Assembly: GCA_964630925.1 (NCBI GenBank)
Contig: CAZVZK010000023.1
Span: 1 to 64,000 of the forward strand
Source of the DNA: RGDT01 sp964630925
Lineage (GTDB): Bacteria > Planctomycetota > Planctomycetia > Gemmatales > Gemmataceae
DNA length: 64,000 nucleotides
Direction of reading: 5' to 3'
Each line of letters starts with the position of its first letter. Within the stretch, counting starts at the first letter, position 1. Positions 16,725 through 25,961 of this stretch are shown here, piece after piece. The notes under the pieces are model-generated. The model worked only from the letters and a program-made list of their open reading frames with translations, was not told the DNA's origin and searched no databases. The position numbers and the translations under genes were made by a program.

Positions 16725-17327
16725 ATGGCGTCCTCCCCTGATGCCCGCCCGAAGCCGGGGTGCGACATGCCGCCTTGGGACCTGGAACGCTACCTGCCGC
16801 TCTACCGCCTGATGGCCCGCCAGCTCCGCATCGACCCGCGCCTGCGCGCCCGCTTCGACGAGTCCGACGTCGTCGGCAGGGCGATGCTGGCCGCCGTCGC
16901 CCGCCTCGTTCAGTTCCGCGGCGTCAGCGAGGGCGAGCTGGTCCGCTGGCTCCAGGAGGTGTTCCACACCTCGTTCCTCGACATGCTCCGCGAGGCCTGG
17001 GTCCAGAAGCGGTCGCCGGACCTGGAAGAGGCCCGCGCCGCCACGCACGAGTCGTCCGTCCGGCTGGACCGCCTCCTCGCCGCCCCCGGCCCCTCGCCGT
17101 CGCGCCTGGCCGAGGGCCACGAGATCCTGCTCCGCTTCGCCGCCGCCGTCGAGACGCTGCCGCCGGCCCAGCGCGACGCCGTCATCCTGAGCGACCTCCA
17201 CGGGGCGACGCTCAAGGAGATCGCCGAGCACCTCGGACGCACCGAGAAGGCGGCCAACGGCCTGCTGCACCGCGGGCGGATCGCACTCCGCGCCGCCTTC
17301 CCCGACTACAAGGGGGCGCCCCAATGA
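16725..17327 (+). CDS. ECF-type RNA polymerase sigma factor
   Basis: This ~200-aa sigma-70-family protein has a region-2-like segment (DESDVVGRAMLAAVARLVQF, ~46-65) and a region-4 helix-turn-helix (PPAQRDAVILSDLHGATLKE near 147, then HLGRTEKAANGLLHRGR). An alternative start at 16767 is possible. Its stop overlaps the start of the first membrane kinase as ATGA, so the two are translationally coupled. In planctomycetes, ECF factors beside Hanks kinases are thought to be controlled by phosphorylation rather than by an anti-sigma factor, and none is seen here. Confidence 0.85.
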   Translation: MASSPDARPKPGCDMPPWDLERYLPLYRLMARQLRIDPRLRARFDESDVVGRAMLAAVARLVQFRGVSEGELVRWLQEVFHTSFLDMLREAWVQKRSPDLEEARAATHESSVRLDRLLAAPGPSPSRLAEGHEILLRFAAAVETLPPAQRDAVILSDLHGATLKEIAEHLGRTEKAANGLLHRGRIALRAAFPDYKGAPQ

Positions 17328-18967
17328 GCAGCCCGACGCCCTCGGGGGCCGACCCCTTCGACGACATCATGGAGGAGTACGAACGCCTCAAGGAACGCGG
17401 CCCGGTGGACGTGGAGGCCCTCCTCTCCCGCTGCCCCGAGGCGCTCCGCGCCGACGTGCGTCTGGCCATCGAGCTGGCCGGGCCGGGCAGGCCGCCGCGC
17501 CGCGAGGGCGGCGAGGGACCGGGGCCGGGCCCTTTCGGCAAGTACCGGCAGATGGAGAAGATCGCCGACGGCGGGATGGGCGTCGTGTACCGCGCGTGGG
17601 AGGCCCTGCCGGAGCGCTACGTGGCGGTGAAGGTCCTCCGCGCCGGCACGCACGACACGCCGGAGGCCCGCGCCCGCTTCCTCGGCGAGGCGCGCAACGT
17701 GTGCGGCCTCGTCCACCCCAACATCGTGCAGGTCTACGACGTGGGGTTCTGCCAGGGCCACCCGTACTTCAGCATGGAGCTGGCCGCCGGCACCCTCGCC
17801 GCCCCCACCCCCGCCCCGCGCCCGCCGCGCGAGGTGGCGCGGCTGCTGGCGCTGGTGGCGCGGGCGGTGCGGCACGCCCACGAGAAGGGGGTCCTGCACC
17901 GCGATCTGAAGCCCGCCAACATCCTCCTGATGGCCGACGGCACGCCCAAGGTCGCCGACTTCGGCCTCTCGCGGCGCGTCGGCCCGGCCCCGCCGCCCGC
18001 GCCCGCCGGCCCCGGCGAGACCGTCAGCCTCCCCCTCGACGGGCAGACAGGCGCCGGCGCGGTGATAGGGACGCTGGAGTACATGGCTCCGGAGCAGGCA
18101 CGCGGCGAGGCCGTCGGGCCCGCCGCCGACGTGTACGGCCTCGGCGCCGTCCTCTACGAGATGCTCACCGGACGCCCGCCACACCGTGGCTCGGGCATGC
18201 TGGACACGCTCGCCAGGGCGCGTCACGAGGATCCTGTGTCCCCCAGGGCGGTCAACCCGGCGGCCGACCCGCACCTGTCGGCGCTGTGCCTGGCCTGCCT
18301 GCGCCGCGCCCCCGAGGACCGCCCCACCATGCCGGATGTCGCCGAGGATCTGGAGAAGATCCAGGCCGGGCGCGGCTCCGGCTTCTTGCCCGACGTCTGG
18401 GATTGGCTGAGGTACGCCTGGGGCCGTGAGCCGCCGCGCGCCGAGTACGCCTGGTGGAAGCTGCCCGTGATCGCGTGCATCAGCATCGCCTGCCACGGGG
18501 GCGCCGCGTTCGCGATGGCCTCCGACAGGCCACTCGCCTGGGTCTGGGCGGCGTGGGCGGCCGACATCGCCGCCATCGGGCTGCTGAACTGGCTGGCCAC
18601 CCTGATCTGGTTCCACAAGGTCCCGCCGGAGCAGCACCTCGCCTCGATGTGCTCCGTGGCCCACACCCTGGCCGTCGCCGCCGTGATGCTCGGCACAGCC
18701 CCCTGGGGCCCCTGGGCCCCGGCAAGGGATGCGCTGCCGGCCTACGTCGGCCTGACAGCCGTCTCGGGCATCACCTTCTTCTTCCTGGGCCTGGCGTTCT
18801 GGGGCCGGCTGATGGCCCCTGGCCTGCTGCTGTTCGTGCTGGCGGCGGTGATCCGCGTCACGGGGGACTACGCGCCGCTCCTGCACGCGGGTGCCAACGC
18901 CGTCATCCTCTGCTGGTGGGCCTGGGTGACGAGCCGCCGCTTCCTGCCCCCCGAAGCGAGGCCGTGA
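17324..18967 (+). CDS. Ser/Thr protein kinase with C-terminal six-TM domain (first of tandem pair)
   Basis: This 547-aa protein has a short N-terminal segment also found in its neighbour. A Hanks-type kinase domain follows at residues ~73-345: IADGGMGVVYRA, AVKVL, HRDLKPANILL, KVADFGLSRR and MAPEQA, so the catalytic residues are intact. From ~380 there are about six hydrophobic segments ending near 535, with only short loops. The membrane domain, rather than an extracellular PASTA or propeller domain, is the likely sensor. It is coupled to the sigma factor upstream and paralogous to the kinase downstream. Confidence 0.88.
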   Translation: MSSPTPSGADPFDDIMEEYERLKERGPVDVEALLSRCPEALRADVRLAIELAGPGRPPRREGGEGPGPGPFGKYRQMEKIADGGMGVVYRAWEALPERYVAVKVLRAGTHDTPEARARFLGEARNVCGLVHPNIVQVYDVGFCQGHPYFSMELAAGTLAAPTPAPRPPREVARLLALVARAVRHAHEKGVLHRDLKPANILLMADGTPKVADFGLSRRVGPAPPPAPAGPGETVSLPLDGQTGAGAVIGTLEYMAPEQARGEAVGPAADVYGLGAVLYEMLTGRPPHRGSGMLDTLARARHEDPVSPRAVNPAADPHLSALCLACLRRAPEDRPTMPDVAEDLEKIQAGRGSGFLPDVWDWLRYAWGREPPRAEYAWWKLPVIACISIACHGGAAFAMASDRPLAWVWAAWAADIAAIGLLNWLATLIWFHKVPPEQHLASMCSVAHTLAVAAVMLGTAPWGPWAPARDALPAYVGLTAVSGITFFFLGLAFWGRLMAPGLLLFVLAAVIRVTGDYAPLLHAGANAVILCWWAWVTSRRFLPPEARP

Positions 18968-19032
18968 TGACCACTCCCTCCCCCGACTCCCGCCTCCGGC
19001 ACGCGGTCCGCTTTGGAGGAGAACTCGCATGA
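18967..19032 (+). CDS. 21-codon mini-ORF bridging the two kinase genes
   Basis: ATG at 18967 overlaps the stop of kinase 1 (TGATG), and the TGA at 19030-19032 overlaps the ATG of kinase 2 (ATGA). The frame therefore exactly fills the 61-bp gap. The peptide begins MTTPSPDSRLRHAV. It contains the GGAGGAGA that serves as the ribosome binding site of kinase 2. It may be a coupling device rather than a functional peptide, or chance. Confidence 0.35.
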   Translation: MTTPSPDSRLRHAVRFGGELA

Positions 19033-20678
19033 GCAGCGAGACGCCCTCGGATGACGGCCCCTTCACCCGCATGATCTGGGAGTGGGAGTGCCTGCGGGCG
19101 CGGGGCGCCCCGCCGGACATGGAGGCCTTCCTCGCCGGCTGCCCCGAGGCGATACGCGACGACGTGCGTCAGGCCATCAAGCTGGCCGGGCCCGGCAGGC
19201 CGCCGCGCGACGAGGCCGGCGAGGGGCCGCCGCTCGGCCCCTTCGGGCCTTACCAGTTGCTGGAGGAGATCGCCGCGGGCGGGATGGGCCTCGTCTACCG
19301 CGCCCGGCAGATGATGGCGGGGCGCGACGTGGCGGTCAAGGTGATCCGCGCCGGGGCCGACGCCTCGCCGGAGGACCGGGCGCGGTTCCTCAGCGAGGCA
19401 CGTGACGTGGTCGGCCTGTCCCACCCCAACATCGTGCAGGTCCACGACGTGGGCGTCTGCCAGGGACACCCCTACTTCAGCATGGAGCTGGCCGCCGGCA
19501 CCCTGGCCGGCCAGGCAGGCGGACGCCGCCCCCCGCGCGAGATCGCCCGCCTGATGGAGCAGGTGGCGCGGGCGGTGCATCATGCCCACGAGCGCGGCGT
19601 GCTGCACCGCGACCTGAAGCCCGCCAACATCCTCATCATGGCCGACGGCACACCCAAGGTCGCCGATTTCGGCCTCGCCAGGCGCGTCGGCACGGCCGCG
19701 CCATCGTGTCCCGGAGAGACGGAGGAATACCTCCCCGCCGACGGGCGCACCGCCGAGGGGGCGATCCTCGGCACGCCTCCGTACATGGCCCCGGAGCAGG
19801 CGCGCGGCGAGGCGCGGCTGACGACGGCGGCGGACGTGTACGGCCTGGGGGCGGTGCTGTACGAGCTGCTCACCGGGCGGCCGCCCTTCCAGGGCGTTGA
19901 CACCTGGGACACCCTCCTGCGCGTCCTGCAAGAGAGCCCCACCCCGCCTCACGCCGTCAACCCCGAGGCCGGCCCCGACCTGGAGGCTCTGTGCCTCAGA
20001 TGCCTGGCTAAGAGCCCCGCGCACCGGCCGCCCTCCGCGCTCGCCGTGGCCGAGGACCTGGCCGAGATCCTCGCCGGCCGCGGCTCACGGTACCGGCAGC
20101 GCGGCGCCCTGGACTGGCTCCGCCACGTCTGGGACCGCGAGCCGACGCCGGCCCCCTACACCTGGCAGATCCTGCCCATCGTCGGCGCCCTCTTCCTCGC
20201 CTGCAACGTCACGGTCTTCCTGCTCGTCCGCAACGGCGGCACCCTCGGCGCCGTCTGGGCCGCCTGGGGCGTCTACCTCCTGGGGCACTGGCTGGTCCAC
20301 TGGTACTTCACCCTGAAGCACTTCCACCTCCTGCCGGCGGGCCAGTACACCGCCGTCATGTGCTCGGTCGGGTACTGGCTGGCCACCTGCGCCGTCTTCC
20401 TCGGGCAGTCACCGCTCGACCCGACACGCCCGGCGCGGGACTGCCTCCCGCTGTGGCCGTCTCTGATGGTCGTCAGCGGGCTGACGCACTTCGTCACGGG
20501 CCTGGTCTTCTGGGGCCGGCTCATGGCGACCGGCCTCCTGGTGCTGGCCCTGGCGTGCGTCGTGCGATGGGCGGGCGATTTCGCACCGCTCGTCCACGGG
20601 GTGACGATGTCGGCCATCCTCTGGTGGTGGGCCTGGGAGGCCCGCCGCCGCTTCCTGACGCACTCGAAAAAGGCCTGA
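19029..20678 (+). CDS. Ser/Thr protein kinase with C-terminal six-TM domain (second of tandem pair)
   Basis: This 549-aa paralogue of the preceding kinase has the same order of parts. The N-terminal lead (MEAFLAGCPEAIRDDVRQA) is followed by a kinase domain at ~75-345 (IAAGGMGLVYRA, AVKVIRAG, HRDLKPANILI, KVADFGLARR, MAPEQA), then about six TM segments from ~378. The ATG at 19029 follows TTTGGAGGAGAA. Similarity is highest in the kinase and membrane domains and poor in the activation-loop insert, consistent with duplication and divergence. The pair could form heterodimers; that is inference. Confidence 0.88.
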   Translation: MSSETPSDDGPFTRMIWEWECLRARGAPPDMEAFLAGCPEAIRDDVRQAIKLAGPGRPPRDEAGEGPPLGPFGPYQLLEEIAAGGMGLVYRARQMMAGRDVAVKVIRAGADASPEDRARFLSEARDVVGLSHPNIVQVHDVGVCQGHPYFSMELAAGTLAGQAGGRRPPREIARLMEQVARAVHHAHERGVLHRDLKPANILIMADGTPKVADFGLARRVGTAAPSCPGETEEYLPADGRTAEGAILGTPPYMAPEQARGEARLTTAADVYGLGAVLYELLTGRPPFQGVDTWDTLLRVLQESPTPPHAVNPEAGPDLEALCLRCLAKSPAHRPPSALAVAEDLAEILAGRGSRYRQRGALDWLRHVWDREPTPAPYTWQILPIVGALFLACNVTVFLLVRNGGTLGAVWAAWGVYLLGHWLVHWYFTLKHFHLLPAGQYTAVMCSVGYWLATCAVFLGQSPLDPTRPARDCLPLWPSLMVVSGLTHFVTGLVFWGRLMATGLLVLALACVVRWAGDFAPLVHGVTMSAILWWWAWEARRRFLTHSKKA

Positions 20679-20738
20679 TTGCCCCCGGTGCCGCTGGCAT
20701 GATAAGATAACCCCAGCCCTCCCGCCGGTACCCCACCC

Positions 20739-22058
20739 ATGACCCACCTCCCCCGCCGCGCGTTCCTCCAGGCCGGCGGCAGCGCCGTCCTCGGCCTGTC
20801 GCTGCCCTCCCTCCTCGCCGCGCGCGAGGCGTCCCCCGTCGGCAGCCCGCGCTCCGTCATCCTCGTCCACCTCGGCGGCGGCCTCAGCCACATCGACTCC
20901 CTCGACATGAAGCCCGACGCCCCCGCCGAGATCCGCGGCGAGTTCAGGCCCGTCGCCACGTCCGTCACCGGCATCCGGGTCTGCGAACACCTCCCGCGCC
21001 TGGCGGCCCGCATGAAGCACTGGGCGATCGTCCGCTCCCTGTCGCACGGCGAGAACGGGCACCTGCCGGCGACGCACCGCCTGCTCACCGGCTCGCCGAT
21101 GCCGGTGCAGCGGGGCAGCGACCTCGACAACGTCCTGTCCCGCCGCGACTTCCCCTGCTACGCCGCCGGGCTCAACGCCGTCCGCCCGCGGGCGGACGGG
21201 ATGCCCTCCGGCGTCACGCTGCCGCACGCCCTCATCGAGGGGCCGCTCACCTGGCCCGGCCAGCACGCCGGCCTGCTCGGCCCCGGCCACGACCCGCTCC
21301 TCGTCACCCAGGACCCCAATTCGTCTTCGTTCCGCATGGAGTCGTATTCCCTGCCCGTCGGCGCGGACGGCAAGCGTGTCGACGAGCGACGCCGCCTGCT
21401 GGAACGCCTCGGCGGCGGCGGGCCCATCCGCCGGCACCAGGAGCGCGCCTTCGGGCTGCTGTCCTCGGGCCGCGTGGCGGAGGCGTTCCGCATCGAGCGC
21501 GAGCCGGACAAGACACGCGAGCGCTACGGCCGCAACACGTTCGGCCAGTCGCTCCTCCTTTCGCGCCGCCTGGTTCAGGCCGGGGTGCCGGTCATCCAGG
21601 CCAACATGGGCATCGTCCAGACCTGGGACACCCACGTCGATAACTGGGTGCGCCTCAGGACACGCCTGCTGCCCTGGCTCGACCAGGCGCTCGCGGCACT
21701 CCTCGACGACCTGGACGCCGAGGGCCGGCTCGCCGAGACGCTCGTGGCGTGCCTCGGCGAGTTCGGGCGGACGCCGAAGGTGTCCACGCTGCCGGGCGAG
21801 ACGAAGCCGGGCCGCGACCACTGGGCGAAGGTCTACTCCGGCCTGTTCGCCGGCGCCGGCGTCCAGGGCGGCCGCGTGATCGGCGCGTCGGACCGCACCG
21901 GCGCCGCCCCGATCACGGATGGCTACACCCCGTACGACGTCGGCGCGACGATCTACCGGACGCTGGGGGTGAGCCCCGACGCCGAGGTTCGCGACGCGCT
22001 CGACCGGCCGCTGCGCCTCAACACCGGCCGGCCCATCGCGGCCCTGTACCGGGGATGA
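20739..22058 (+). CDS. DUF1501 family secreted protein (Tat signal)
   Basis: This 439-aa protein has a twin-arginine signal (PRRAFLQAGGSAVLGLSL). It has the sulfatase/phosphatase-like fold of DUF1501, common and often multicopy in planctomycetes. Family landmarks are VILVHLGGGLSHIDSLDMKP near 40, NGHLPATHRLLTG near 107, WDTHVDNW near 292 and ACLGEFGRTPK near 334. The usual partner, a DUF1549/DUF1553 cytochrome-like protein, is not adjacent. No clear ribosome binding site was seen, and an AT-rich GATAAGATAA lies ~40 bases upstream. Confidence 0.9.
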   Translation: MTHLPRRAFLQAGGSAVLGLSLPSLLAAREASPVGSPRSVILVHLGGGLSHIDSLDMKPDAPAEIRGEFRPVATSVTGIRVCEHLPRLAARMKHWAIVRSLSHGENGHLPATHRLLTGSPMPVQRGSDLDNVLSRRDFPCYAAGLNAVRPRADGMPSGVTLPHALIEGPLTWPGQHAGLLGPGHDPLLVTQDPNSSSFRMESYSLPVGADGKRVDERRRLLERLGGGGPIRRHQERAFGLLSSGRVAEAFRIEREPDKTRERYGRNTFGQSLLLSRRLVQAGVPVIQANMGIVQTWDTHVDNWVRLRTRLLPWLDQALAALLDDLDAEGRLAETLVACLGEFGRTPKVSTLPGETKPGRDHWAKVYSGLFAGAGVQGGRVIGASDRTGAAPITDGYTPYDVGATIYRTLGVSPDAEVRDALDRPLRLNTGRPIAALYRG

Positions 22059-22074
22059 CGGCCGCACGCCGCCC

Positions 22075-22824
22075 TCACGCCTTCGCCTTGCCCTGCGCCG
22101 CCACCGCCGCCTGCGCCTTGGCGATCGCCTCCGCGTCGCCGAGGTAATCGTGTTTGATCGGCTTCAGGCCCGCGTCCAGCTCGTAGACCAGCGGCACCGC
22201 CGTCGGGATGTTCAGCTCGAGGATCGCCGCCTCGCTCATGTCGTCCAGGTACTTGACCAGCGCCCGCAGCGAGTTGCCGTGCGCCGCCAGCAGCAGACGC
22301 TCGCCCGCCTTGACGCGTGGCACGATCGCCTCGTGCCAGAACGGCAGCACCCGCGCCACCGTCTCCTTCAGGCTCTCCGTGAGCGGCAGCTGCGTCTCCG
22401 TCAGCCCCTTGTAACGCGGGTCGTGGCCGGGGTAACGCGGGTCGTCCTTTGTCAGGGGCGGCGGAGGCGTGTCGTAGGAGCGCCGCCAGATCTTCACCTG
22501 GGCGTCGCCGAATTTCGCCGCCGTCTCCGCCTTGTCCAGCCCCTGGAGTGAGCCGTAGTGCCGCTCGTTAAGGCGCCAGTCCTGAATGAGCGGCAGGTAC
22601 ATGCGGTCGAGGGCGTCGAGCGTGAGCCAGGCGGTGCGGATGGCCCGCTTCAACACCGACGTGTAGACGCGGTCGAAGTCGTACCCCTCGGCCTTGAGTG
22701 TCTGGCCCGCCTTGCGCGCCTCGGCGGTGCCGGCCTCGCTGAGGTCCACGTCGTGCCAGCCCGTGAAGCGGTTCTCAAGGTTCCAGGTGCTTTGCCCGTG
22801 CCGCAGCAGCACGATCTTGTACAT
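22075..22824 (-). CDS. gpmA: 2,3-bisphosphoglycerate-dependent phosphoglycerate mutase
   Basis: This 249-aa enzyme interconverts 3- and 2-phosphoglycerate in glycolysis and gluconeogenesis. The phosphohistidine motif LLRHGQSTWNLENRFTGWHD is at residues ~6-25. The second catalytic His is in LLAAHGNSLRALVKYL near 183, and the NERHYGSLQGLDK segment is near 89. Length and motifs match the dPGM family. The start is supported by GAGGAGAG upstream. It is convergent with the DUF1501 gene, with a 16-bp gap. Confidence 0.97.
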   Translation of the reverse strand: MYKIVLLRHGQSTWNLENRFTGWHDVDLSEAGTAEARKAGQTLKAEGYDFDRVYTSVLKRAIRTAWLTLDALDRMYLPLIQDWRLNERHYGSLQGLDKAETAAKFGDAQVKIWRRSYDTPPPPLTKDDPRYPGHDPRYKGLTETQLPLTESLKETVARVLPFWHEAIVPRVKAGERLLLAAHGNSLRALVKYLDDMSEAAILELNIPTAVPLVYELDAGLKPIKHDYLGDAEAIAKAQAAVAAQGKAKA

Positions 22825-22865
22825 GGCTCTCTCCTCGTCCGGTGTCCCCGGTCCATCCTACGGGG

Positions 22866-25226
22866 CTACGGCACCCGGTTCACCGTCCCGTAGATCTCCA
22901 GGTTCACCGCGGCACCGCCCGCCGTCTTCAGCCGGCCCTTCAGGTGCGTCTGCATCACCGGGGCCAGGCCCGGCAGCGTCAGCGTCACCGTCTTGCCGTC
23001 CTCCGACACCTTCGCGGCCGTGATCTCCGCCTTGCCGCGGCCGCGCTCGAACGTCTTGAACAGCTTCTGGATCGCCGCGTTGTCGCGCTTCTTGTCCGCG
23101 CGCAGGCGGTTGTACTCCTTGGTCCGCTCGAAGAAGTCCGCCGCCGGCTTGTACTCCGGCGAGCCGTAGTCGCTGCACCACAAGTAGTTCCACCGCTGCA
23201 TCGCGTAGTTCTCCGCGTCGCCGGCCGCCTTGCGGTCCAGCGCCTCGACGAACGTCAGCTCGATACCGCCCTTGACCACCTTCATCCCCACCGGGGCGGT
23301 GTACGGCGCCCCCGTGTATCGCACGCGCTGCAGGCAGGCGTCCTTCGCCGCGTTCGACTGCCAGCCACGCAGGCCGGCCACGTAGAGCTGCCCGTCCTTC
23401 GGGTGGAACCGGGCCCGCATGACGCCCGACTGGAACCGCACCGGCAGCTTCACCAGGCCGCCCTGCACCTCCTTGCCCGCGCCGTCCACCAGGGCGTGGT
23501 ACAGCGACGACGTGCCGTAGCTCATGTGCAGGAGCTGCCCCTTGAGCGGCCCCCATCTGTCGCTCGTCACCCACACCTGCCCGCCTGAGGAGTTGTCCAC
23601 GTTCTTCGGCATCCAGCAGATGGGCCTGTCGTAGTCCGCCGGCGGCGTGCCCTGGTGCGCCGTGTCCACGCAGCCGTTGAAGCTCCCCGGCAGCACCAGG
23701 CTGAGGCGACACTGCGGCATCCACGTCCCCTCGTTGTCGCCGCTCGTCACCTCGCCCTTCGGCCCCACGCCGATGCCGTTGGGCGCGCGGAAGCCGGTGG
23801 CGAACACCTCGTGCTTCTTGCCGTCGGGGCTCACCTTCATGATGCACCCCGAGTGCGCCGCGATGTACTCGAACCCGCGTCCGCCGCCACGCACCGGCCC
23901 GCCCTTGGCGTAGTAGAAGTTCCCCTCCGGGTCGGTGTGCAGGTCGAACGCGAACTCGTGGAAGCCCGGCGTCGTCGCCACATCATTATTGAACGCCTCG
24001 TAGTAGTCCGCCTCGCCATCGCCGTCCAGGTCGTGCAGCCGCACGATCCCCTCGCGGCCCAGGATGTGGACCTTGTCGCCGACGATCTTCAGGCCCAGCG
24101 GCTGGAACAGCCCCGTGGCGAAGCGCCTCCACGTCACCTTCTCCAGCGTGTCGTCGATGCCGGAGACCACCCACACGTCGCCGCTCCAGGTGCTGACCGC
24201 CGCCCGCCCGTCCGAGAAGAAGTCCAGCCCGCCCAGACGCATCCACGCCTTGTACGGGTTCTCCTCCGGCACCGGGATCGTATCGACGACGTACGCCTCC
24301 TTGAGCTTCGACACGTCGCCCTTGACCGTCACCGTCTCCTTCCACCGCGCCGGCCCGCCCTTCGTCAGGGCCGCGATGTCGGCCGGCTTCGCCCCGTTGA
24401 CGATCTCGCCGAAGGCGTTGAGCTGCTCCTTCGTGACGCGCGCCGTGACGATCGTGAACCTGGCCGCCTCCTTGAGCGCCGGCAGGGTCAGCAGGATGCG
24501 GCCGTCCTCGGCCTTCACCTCGGCCCCAGCGGGCGCGCCGTTCAGCGCTGCGACCACCAGCTCGCCGCCCGCCTCCAGCACGGCGGCCTTGCCCTCGGCC
24601 CGGCCCCTGGCCTTGTCGATGTTCGCCACCAGATGCGTGAGGGAAGTATCCGACGGGCCGACCTCCAGAGTGCGCACGAAGGCCGTCGCCTCGCCCTTCT
24701 TCATGACGGCGGGGTGGTCGAGGACCTTCGCCTTGCCGACGGTGTAGTGGAAGACGCCCTTGTCGCCGCATAGGTACAGGCCCTTGTACCGCGCCCATTC
24801 GTGCGGCAGCGGGCCGTACGGCTCGACGCGCGGATCCTTGAAGTCTGTCGTGCCGGGCTTCGCCCAGCCGGGGGCGGCCGCGGTGCCGAAGGCCTGCTTG
24901 CCCTTCACCGTGGGGTGGCCGCCGTGCGAGCCGTCGAACGGCGTGCCGCGCAGGTTGAGGAAGTCGCCGGTCCACCCGGCGGAGAAACGCAGCAGGTCGA
25001 GGTCGAGGCAGATGGCCGCCTCAGCGCCGAGCTTGAGGGCGAGGCCCTTGTTGGCCGTGTTCTTCGCCGGCTGGGGGGCGGTGATCGTGGCGGTGAGGAA
25101 CGGGCCGTAGTCCATCACCTCGTGCCTGGCGCCTTTCTTCTTCTTCTGGGCGTCGGCGTCGGAGGGCAGCGTGGCGAGGAGGGCGAGCGCAGCGAGGGCC
25201 GGCCACAGGGGGGTCAGTCGCGTCAT
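22866..25226 (-). CDS. Large secreted propeller protein (DUF6797-like, PVC-type)
   Basis: This 786-aa protein has a signal peptide (MTRLTPLWPALAALALLATL). A region opening HEVMDYGPFLTATI resembles the DUF6797 start. A six-bladed propeller follows in the second half: GLKIVGDKVHILGREGIVRL near 375, HTDPEGNFYYAKGGPVRGGG, GFRAPNGIGVGPKGEVT and LPVRFQSGVMRARFHPKDGQ. This resembles the PVC-type sugar-dehydrogenase-like family. The C-terminal heme motif CxxCH often seen in such proteins is absent. It probably acts outside the cytoplasmic membrane on polymer or sugar substrates; the substrate is unknown. Confidence 0.7.
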   Translation of the reverse strand: MTRLTPLWPALAALALLATLPSDADAQKKKKGARHEVMDYGPFLTATITAPQPAKNTANKGLALKLGAEAAICLDLDLLRFSAGWTGDFLNLRGTPFDGSHGGHPTVKGKQAFGTAAAPGWAKPGTTDFKDPRVEPYGPLPHEWARYKGLYLCGDKGVFHYTVGKAKVLDHPAVMKKGEATAFVRTLEVGPSDTSLTHLVANIDKARGRAEGKAAVLEAGGELVVAALNGAPAGAEVKAEDGRILLTLPALKEAARFTIVTARVTKEQLNAFGEIVNGAKPADIAALTKGGPARWKETVTVKGDVSKLKEAYVVDTIPVPEENPYKAWMRLGGLDFFSDGRAAVSTWSGDVWVVSGIDDTLEKVTWRRFATGLFQPLGLKIVGDKVHILGREGIVRLHDLDGDGEADYYEAFNNDVATTPGFHEFAFDLHTDPEGNFYYAKGGPVRGGGRGFEYIAAHSGCIMKVSPDGKKHEVFATGFRAPNGIGVGPKGEVTSGDNEGTWMPQCRLSLVLPGSFNGCVDTAHQGTPPADYDRPICWMPKNVDNSSGGQVWVTSDRWGPLKGQLLHMSYGTSSLYHALVDGAGKEVQGGLVKLPVRFQSGVMRARFHPKDGQLYVAGLRGWQSNAAKDACLQRVRYTGAPYTAPVGMKVVKGGIELTFVEALDRKAAGDAENYAMQRWNYLWCSDYGSPEYKPAADFFERTKEYNRLRADKKRDNAAIQKLFKTFERGRGKAEITAAKVSEDGKTVTLTLPGLAPVMQTHLKGRLKTAGGAAVNLEIYGTVNRVP

Positions 25227-25371
25227 GGGTGTGATGTCCCGGTCGGGAGGCAGGGGGCGGAAGGCGGCACCGTCATAATTACGGCCCGGCGGCCACCCCG
25301 ACCATTCCCCGTCGCGCGGCAAGGCTCCCCGCGCCCGCTCCTCGCACGGCGCTGCCGTATGACGGGCTGAC

Positions 25372-25397
25372 GCGAGGCTCCGCCGGCGGAGCCTCGC
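25372..25397. repeat. 26-bp perfect palindrome in a divergent gap
   Basis: GCGAGGCTCCGCC and its exact reverse complement lie head to head, preceded by GACGGGCTGAC. It resembles the GCTSACGC hairpins at 28138 and 61543. The rest of 25227-25632 shows no gene that I can support; it is the upstream side of the purH fragment. Confidence 0.5.
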
Positions 25398-25632
25398 CTT
25401 GCCGTGTTACCGGGGGCGCAACCTCCTCCATCTCCAGTCCCTCCCTCCGTATCCTCCCCGGCCCGCGCCGGGTGAGGGTGGTTCGCGCTCGGTCTCCCTG
25501 ACGACCCTGGCGATGGCTTCGACGTCTCCTCGCTCACCGCCCTCATCACAGCCTTCCTGAACGCCGCTCCTGCCGCGTGTCCGGGCTCCCCGGCCCACCC
25601 CTCACCCGTTGCCACGCCGGGCGGACGCCATT

Positions 25633-25961
25633 TCCCTACGATGCCCTCATTGCCCGCAGGAAGGGGGCCACATCCCATGCCCGTCCGACCCGTCCGCCGC
25701 GCCCTCCTCAGCGTCCACGACAAGTCGCACCTCCTCGACTTCGCCCGCGGCCTCGCCGCCTTCGGCGTCGAATTGGTCTCCACCGGCGGCACGCGGAGGC
25801 TCCTCACCGACAACGGCCTCGCCGCCCGCGAGGTGTCCGAGCTGACCGGCTTCCCCGAGATGCTCGACGGCCGCGTCAAGACCCTGCACCCGAGGGTCCA
25901 CGGCGGCATCCTCTTCGTCCGCGACAACAGGGCCCACGCCGACACCGCCGAGCAGCACGGC
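25633..25961 (+). repeat. 329-bp direct repeat, copy 1 (purH 5' end)
   Basis: This stretch is base-for-base identical, as I read it, to 28253-28581 at an offset of 2620 bp. It starts 44 bp before the purH ATG (TCCCTACGATGCC) and includes the ribosome binding site, so the copy carries the gene's own translation start. Flanking sequence on both sides differs between copies. Confidence 0.9.
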
